Shown here one piece after another: positions 58,687-64,000 of a DNA stretch of 64,000 bases. Position numbers and translations under genes: made by a program. The notes beneath the pieces were generated by a model that was given only the letters and a program-made list of their open reading frames with translations, did not search any database and was not told the origin of the DNA. The stretch's first letter is position 1. Each line of letters begins with the position of its first letter. This DNA comes from Miscanthus floridulus (taxonomy: Eukaryota > Streptophyta > Magnoliopsida > Poales > Poaceae), in assembly GCF_019320115.1 (NCBI RefSeq), contig NC_089587.1, forward strand, positions 82,891,603 through 82,955,602, in the 5' to 3' direction.

Positions 58687-58849
58687 GTTTGCATATGTGT
58701 GTTCATAGGGATGAGTGTGCGTGTGTGGGGGCGTCTACGTTGTACCGTATAATTCTAAAAAAAGGTACACTTATAAAAGTAAAAGAGAATAAAGGCAGTA
58801 GAAATTTAACATGCTAACTTCCCCGACACTTTCTTAAGCACATATAGAT

Positions 58850-59757
58850 AACACTAACGCACCGTGCCCCACTCAGCCTCGCTGCTCTCCCTCGCGCCGA
58901 TCGCTCCCACCAGCGACGCGCGCCCCGCCCGCGATGCTTGTTCCCTCCCGTCGCCTGCCCCACTCGTCGCGCGCCACGCCGACGCGGATTCGCCGCCTCC
59001 ACTGCGTCTCGCGCTCGGAATCACGCCTCCCGCCCAGTCTAGTTTCGCCCGTCGCGGCCGCGCACCCATCCGCCTGTTGTTGCCACTGCGGAGCCCGTGC
59101 TGCCGATGAGCTTTGCACCGGCGACCTCCGCGTCACTCCGTGGTATTGAACTCCACGTCGATGAGCCTTTTGCAACCGTATGTTTCACGCGTTTTAGATA
59201 TATATTTCATGTGTTTCATCTGTATGTTACATGTGTTTCATCTGGATGTTGCAAAATAATCTGGTGTTGCATATGTTGCAATGACTACACATGTATGTTT
59301 CAAGTGTATGTTCCACAAGTTTTAGTTGTTTCAGACGTACGTTGCAAATGTATATTCCAAATGTTTCAGCTGTTTTAGAAGCATGTTGCAAATATTTTAT
59401 CCGGATATTGCAAAGCAGGTATGTTTCAAGAGTATATTGCATATGTTGCAACGGTCGAACGGATGTTGTAGAGGAGATAAGACGTTATGATGGGGAAGGG
59501 GCGCGACTGAGACAGAGCGCGGCTGTGGATGGCGTCGCGGTGAGGGGAGGAGCGTGGCGTGGTGGGGGAATGAGCGTGGCGGGCTTGACGCTGGGGCGCA
59601 GCCAGGATGGGATCAAGGCGTGGGGTCGCGGGCGGCCAGACGCGGGCGCTGGTGCGGGTTCTGATGCGAGCGCAGGGCGTCCGATGCGACGCGGGTATAG
59701 TCGTTGAAGCTGCGTCCCCACGGGGGCTAGCGTCTAGGCCCAAGGCTAGCCGTGCCG
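58850..59757 (-). mobile_element. GCTAGCG-type element with GCAACAT/GAAACA array, reversed (copy C)
   Basis: The right end, on the reverse strand, contains CTAGACGCTAGCCCCCG. Positions 59165-59460 hold the reverse complement of the GCAACAT/GAAACA array (TGTTTCAnnTGTATGTTGC). GC-rich flanks (58860-59150 and 59490-59700) give long chance frames. The left boundary is not clear. It lies about 350 bp upstream of the NF-YC start codon. Confidence 0.45.
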
Positions 59758-60109
59758 TATAGATAAAAGAATATAAAATCCAACCTCTATATGTGCTTTT
59801 AAAAAAAATATAAATGCATATGCACCGTCAATCCTAACTTGGCCTATAATTTCTCCCTTAAATATCTCCACGGTATATATGAATTCTCACTTAATTATCA
59901 TTTTATTGACCAAATAGAAAAATAGAACTAACTCATATTAACGTTCTCGGTCAACTCCCAGCTCTAACTAACATGCCACTTCTAACGGCGCCAAGGTCTC
60001 CTTTCCTTTCTCCCCTGTTCAGTGTTCAGCCAAAGGCCAAAGCCTCCTCCCCCAACCCAATCCCGTCACGTCTCACTCTCCCCTTCCCTGCCTCGGGAAC
60101 ACCCTAGCA

Positions 60110-60715
60110 ATGGAGCCCAAATCCACCACCCCTCCCCCTCCCCCGGTCATGGGCGCGCCCGTCGCGTACCCTCCGCCGCCCGGCGCCGCGTACCCCGCCG
60201 GGCCGTACGCGCACGCGCCGGCGGCCGCGCTGTACCCTCCTCCCCCGCCGCCGCCGGCTCCCCCGTCCTCGCAGCAAGGCGCCGCGGCGGCGCAGCAGCT
60301 GCAGCTGTTCTGGGCGGAGCAGTACCGCGAGATCGAGGCCACCATGGACTTCAAGAACCACAACCTGCCGCTGGCCCGCATCAAGAAGATCATGAAGGCC
60401 GACGAGGACGTCCGCATGATCGCCGCCGAGGCGCCCGTCGTCTTCGCCCGCGCCTGCGAGATGTTCATCCTCGAGCTCACCCACCGCGGCTGGGCGCACG
60501 CCGAGGAGAACAAGCGCCGCACGCTGCAGAAGTCCGACATCGCCGCCGCCGTCGCGCGCACCGAGGTCTTCGACTTCCTCGTCGACATCGTGCCGCGGGA
60601 CGAGGCCAAGGACGCCGACTCCGCCGCCGCCATGGGAGCAGCCAGGATCCCGCACCCCGCCGCCGGCCTGCCCGCCGCCGACCCCATGGGCTACTACTAC
60701 GTCGAGCCGCAGTAA
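60110..60715 (+). CDS. NF-YC: NF-YC (HAP5) subunit of the CCAAT-box factor NF-Y
   Basis: The 201-residue intronless frame has a Pro/Ala-rich N-terminus (1-62), a [14 protein letters not shown] helix (63-76) and a complete H2A-like histone fold (about 83-163). Hallmarks are [58 protein letters not shown] and [16 protein letters not shown] pairs with NF-YB in the cytoplasm or nucleus, then with NF-YA, to bind CCAAT. In plants it also joins CONSTANS-type proteins in flowering control. The segment THRGW (124-128) differs slightly from the common TLRSW. The ATG at 60110 (agcaATGG) is the first in frame and starts the Pro-rich region. A TATATAT at 59874-59880 may be the TATA box with a ~200-bp pyrimidine-rich leader. 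The C-terminus GYYYVEPQ is short. The subfamily number cannot be assigned. Confidence 0.95.
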   Translation: MEPKSTTPPPPPVMGAPVAYPPPPGAAYPAGPYAHAPAAALYPPPPPPPAPPSSQQGAAAAQQLQLFWAEQYREIEATMDFKNHNLPLARIKKIMKADEDVRMIAAEAPVVFARACEMFILELTHRGWAHAEENKRRTLQKSDIAAAVARTEVFDFLVDIVPRDEAKDADSAAAMGAARIPHPAAGLPAADPMGYYYVEPQ

Positions 60716-61902
60716 CGAATTTGCCTCCTTATCATGGCTTCGCTTCCATGGAGCCTCTGCGGTTTTTATTTAGTAAATTAATTACTGAGAGTGCCCTGCT
60801 GTTTACCCTTGTTCTGTCGTTGCCACCAATAACTCTAAGATGGCGTGATGATGATCATCTGGTGTGCCCCCCTTTTGAGTAACAAGTGATTCCATTTCAT
60901 TTCTGATTTGAGAGAGATGACTGCTCGTAATTAAGAGGGAGGCTGCGTGATGGTGATGGTTCATGCCATGCTTAACAGATAAGATTGTTTGCCTGTCGTA
61001 ATTATTAATCATTGTGCTATTACTCTTACCTTGTCCAACTCCCAACTGCCGTGTTCTTGTTACTTTGTCCTGAAGCTATAGTATTTGTGTAATGTCATGC
61101 CGTTCTTTATATTTTTGTAGTAGGATAGAAAAGCAATTATTTCCAATTGTAACGCAATGGGGGCTTTATGTAATCTCAAGCTTGTCGGTGGCACACATAT
61201 TTTCTCTGTATTATTCAATCATTTTGTTTTGTTTTTTTCTCCTGCTGTGTAATCATGTTCCTCTTTGGAATAATTTGAGGGACCTTATGTTTGCTAAATT
61301 TCCAGAGTATGAATGTGTTTCCTGATTCAGTGATTCTTGGAATAGATCCAGGCCAGTGTATTTTGCCAAATATCCAGAACTTGTATTTGTATACCCTGTT
61401 TCTTTCTCCTTGGAAAAGTTTCAGGCCACTGTTGTTTGTAGGATATACAAGCAATCAGTCAATCACTTTGTGATAGCTACACCATGGGAAGTTACTAGGA
61501 CCTTGCAGTGCTCCTAGCAATGGCAGATATGCAAGGATCCAGAATTTTCGTTTGCTGTGCAAACTTCCATACATTTTCTGCTGCTTTGTAGGTGGCGATG
61601 TTCAAGTTTATTTTCTTCAAGTTGGTAGCTCTGTTTCTTGGAGGGCATTTGGATGAATTGTGTTTCTTCAAGTTAACTAGTGGCCCCTGATGATTTATTT
61701 GGTTAACAGTTTGCCTAGTAGCCGCTTCTTACTTAGGACATTTTTTTTTTCAATAGAGTATACTCCAAACTCTACGTATCCATGATGTACTTTGTCACGA
61801 CTCACGATATATTATTGTATGTATGTACTGCTGTACTGGACTTGATGTGCTGAAATATGGAGCTTTTTTTTTCTGAAGCTGGCTTAACTTCTCTCTCTCT
61901 TT

Positions 61903-61961
<59 letters not shown>

Positions 61962-62340
61962 GCGCATCTTTAGCTAAGTAATGGCTGCAAACATACGCAA
62001 TTCTCTTAGTTGCTGCTTTATGGAGTAATCATGATTGGCACTTGCATTGGACAGTTAACATTGTACCTCTCACTTTCATATCTAAAATCTAATTGATTGC
62101 TTTGAGCTGCCGGGAACTCCGAACAAATTGATGTTACAGGTAAACTAGATATCAGAACATTTGGGTGTTGCTGCTCCATCTTTTACTGTATGAATTATGC
62201 TGCTGGAATGCTGTTTTGCACCAACTAATCGTATACCTGAATACACTGGAATCTGAACGATGACAAAAATGCGCTGATGCCATTAAACTTCTGCATCGTT
62301 TCCACACCGGTAAACCGAATTTCATTACATGGCAACGAAA
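60716..62340. other. NF-YC 3' UTR and downstream intergenic
   Basis: No second gene is supported. The first few hundred bases are probable 3' UTR. A TG/AG microsatellite lies at 61903-61962. The rest is ordinary AT-rich DNA. Confidence 0.4.
61903..61962. repeat. Compound microsatellite (TG)n(AG)n
   Basis: About 12 TG dinucleotides run directly into about 13 AG dinucleotides, ending in 'acagacagag'. A preceding CT run (61890-61900) is separate. Confidence 0.95.
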
Positions 62341-62557
62341 TTACAGAAAGTATCAGTTCAGAACCATAGACCAAATGTAAACGAAACTACCATTACTCAA
62401 GCAAACAATCACAAAGGGAACGAATGCAAGAGTGCGCAGCCACTACAGACATAGCATCTACCCACAGATAGCACCAAAACACGGATAAAAGCGTTCCATA
62501 CAAGGCACCCGGCCACAGCACCAGATGGTCACTAACAGCTCGAAACATCCCCAGAGC

Positions 62558-63396
62558 TTAACCAACGAACGGAACCATCTGAAGATCCTCCTGAGAACGC
62601 GTCTGCAACTCCTGCTTATGGAAGAAGAGGGCCGCCGTCTTCACCACCTCAGCTCCTTGGATCACTTGCTTCTTGAGGCCATCCTTTAGCATGCCTGCCC
62701 AGTATGTAAGAAAAGAGCAAATCATACAAATAATCTCAGTAGGAGATTTAATTTTCTTGTTGTCAAAGCACACTGTGTTTCTGGTCCGCCAGATGGCCCA
62801 GCAAACAGCAACCAACCCCACAGAATGAAAATTGGGGGCTTGTGGAAGAATCCTTTGGATCCAAAACCAATATTGGTTCAAGCTATTTGGTCTACAATCA
62901 GCACCCAGAGAATATGCAAGCAAACTCCAGACATATTTAGCCGTTGGGCATTCAAAAAACAAATGTTGTCCATTTTCATTGTCAGTGCAGAAGGTACATG
63001 AGGGGGAACCCTTCCACTTACGTTTGATCAAATTATTCTTAGTAAGAATAGCATCCTGAGAAACAAGCCACATGAAAATCTTGATTTTTAAAGGAATCTT
63101 AGCTTTCCAGACATGTTTAAAGTTGGGGCCATATTCATGTCTACACAGATACTTGTATGTTGATTTCACAAAAAAACAAACCATTTTTGTTCCAATCCCA
63201 TTTAGCATGATTTTTATCACTATTAGTACCATACCGGTAAACAATATCATGTAGCCTTCTAAGCTGGCATTGCAGGTCTTCATGCAACCACCTCATCTTC
63301 ATATATTCAACAGTACAATCCTGATCTTCACTGATTTGAAAAAGCCCAGGAAACTTGTCTGCTAAGGAGATAAGGCCACACCATTTATCATGCCAG
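62558..63396 (-). pseudogene. L1-type LINE ORF2 C-terminal fragment, minus strand
   Basis: The main frame (63283-62558) contains HVWKAKIPLKIKIFMWLVSQDAILTKNNLIKR, CTFC.DNENGQHLFFECPTAKYVW and VCWAIWRTRNTVCFDNKKI. This is a nearly complete zf-RVT domain with its two Cys pairs and W-IWRTRN motif. Sequence further upstream (to 63396) continues LINE-like in another frame (MRWLHEDLQCQLRRLHDIVYRYG), implying a frameshift at about 63150. At 63397 the coding sequence is cut by the LTR of another element. The rest of ORF2 would lie beyond the window. Confidence 0.8.
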
Positions 63397-63892
63397 TGTT
63401 AGTGTTGATCTCATCCAACTCGGCCCAATGGTTGAGTCGGGCCTTGATTCAGTGCCCTGATCGGGGCATCCAACCAAACTAAGGTTGGTGGGCCCCCGTC
63501 GCGCAGCACCATATGAAAGCAGGTGGGGGTCAGGGCACATGATACAAGGTTCAACTGAGCCGCTAGACGCCCCCACCTACTTCCTAAACCTAGACCGATC
63601 AAGAGGGGTGCTGCCAGCGACGAGAAGCGCCACCACCGCCTCTGTGCCACACCGGACGTCTACGCCATGCCGGACTCCACTACGTCCTCTACCCCGACGC
63701 TGCCGCCACCGGATCCACCGCCGCTGGACGACGCCACCGACTGGACCTCAACATGGATGGCTCATCCTTTCCCAAAGTCGATGGTCAGCCACTCCTACAT
63801 CTCCCTCTCTCACTGTCTCCCTCTCTGTATCAAGTTATAGGTTGAATTGAACTAAACAAGTACCAGATTCACCTTCCAATCTACACCTAACA
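63397..63892 (+). repeat. 5' LTR of another LTR retrotransposon running off the window
   Basis: It begins TGTTAG and ends CTAACA, a perfect terminal inverted repeat, and is followed one base later by the PBS-like TGGTATCAGA (63894-63903). Length is 496 bp. The PBS matches the initiator tRNA-Met type common in Copia elements. Downstream sequence to 64000 would be the leader before gag. It has inserted into the minus-strand LINE. A target duplication cannot be tested because the right end is outside. Confidence 0.7.
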
Positions 63893-63893
63893 A

Positions 63894-63903
63894 TGGTATC
63901 AGA
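63894..63903 (+). other. Primer binding site of the right-edge LTR element
   Basis: TGGTATCAGA follows the LTR end CTAACA after one base. Only ten bases match the usual initiator tRNA-Met PBS before it diverges (TCCGG). Confidence 0.6.
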
Positions 63904-64000
63904 TCCGGCAGGGGTAGTAGCAGTTTAGAAGAAGTTGAAAAAGATCCAATTCGGATCGAAGCAGAGGGTTTCGAACCCTAACCCGAGAAGGGGAAGAACA

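Noticed and set aside
60022..60882. Overlapping frames across the NF-YC gene on both strands (up to 286 codons)
   Set aside because: Shadows of the GC-rich NF-YC coding sequence; only the 60110-60715 frame has a recognisable domain.

Overview
This is plant nuclear DNA, most likely from a panicoid (Andropogoneae-type) grass such as sugarcane, Miscanthus or sorghum. That assignment is an inference from several things seen together: spliced eukaryotic genes with GT-AG introns, GC-rich first exons, Stowaway and Tourist-like MITEs, CACTCGGCAAA-type CACTA termini, very long LTRs, and Copia LTRs filled with CCGGACGCGTCCGG-like motifs. There is no bacterial or phage content, no CRISPR array and no rRNA or tRNA gene. 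The species cannot be fixed from the sequence alone.

Three genes look intact. (1) A seven-exon nuclear gene for mitochondrial heme A synthase (COX15) lies at 35233-39366 (+); my splice model gives 484 codons with all junctions in frame. (2) A 74-residue secreted peptide precursor of the CEP (C-terminally encoded peptide) type lies at 43791-44015 (+), with a TATA box about 120 bp upstream. (3) A single-exon NF-YC (HAP5) histone-fold transcription factor lies at 60110-60715 (+). A MATH-BTB gene at 10517-11554 (-) keeps its reading frame over its whole length but carries two in-frame stops, so it is probably a pseudogene.

Nearly everything else is transposable elements, often nested. 1-3575: a long LTR cut by the window edge. 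3576-5310: a PIF/Harbinger remnant with transposase and Myb/SANT-like pieces. 5362-7333: MITEs and a 5'-truncated LINE. 7922-10410: a GCTAGCG-ended element containing a CACTA remnant. 12670-17490: a LINE piece, an ~80-bp tandem array split by a CACTA element with a TCA target duplication, and LTR remnants. 17937-34839: a four-part nest in which a Harbinger-like element holds a complete but dead Copia element, which itself holds a 4.8-kb solo LTR and a second Harbinger-like element. 41880-42999: a LINE. 44370-45561: another GCTAGCG element. 46356-50590: a CACTA-like remnant split by a 3.6-kb solo LTR. 52838-58758: a SINE-like sequence split by a short-LTR element, itself split by an inverted Copia solo LTR and holding a 44-bp tandem array. 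58850-59757: a third GCTAGCG element. 62558-64000: a LINE cut by the 5' LTR of a further LTR element that runs off the window.

I see no operon-like or defence-like system. The most useful observations are the exactly bounded nested insertions (target duplications AGGTT, CTCTC, GTTTG, TCA, TTA, TAA), the conserved short acidic reading frame and hairpin shared by the three long LTRs, the small CEP gene, and the Copia element whose coding frames are spoiled only by stops that are each one transition from CAA, CAG or TGG.
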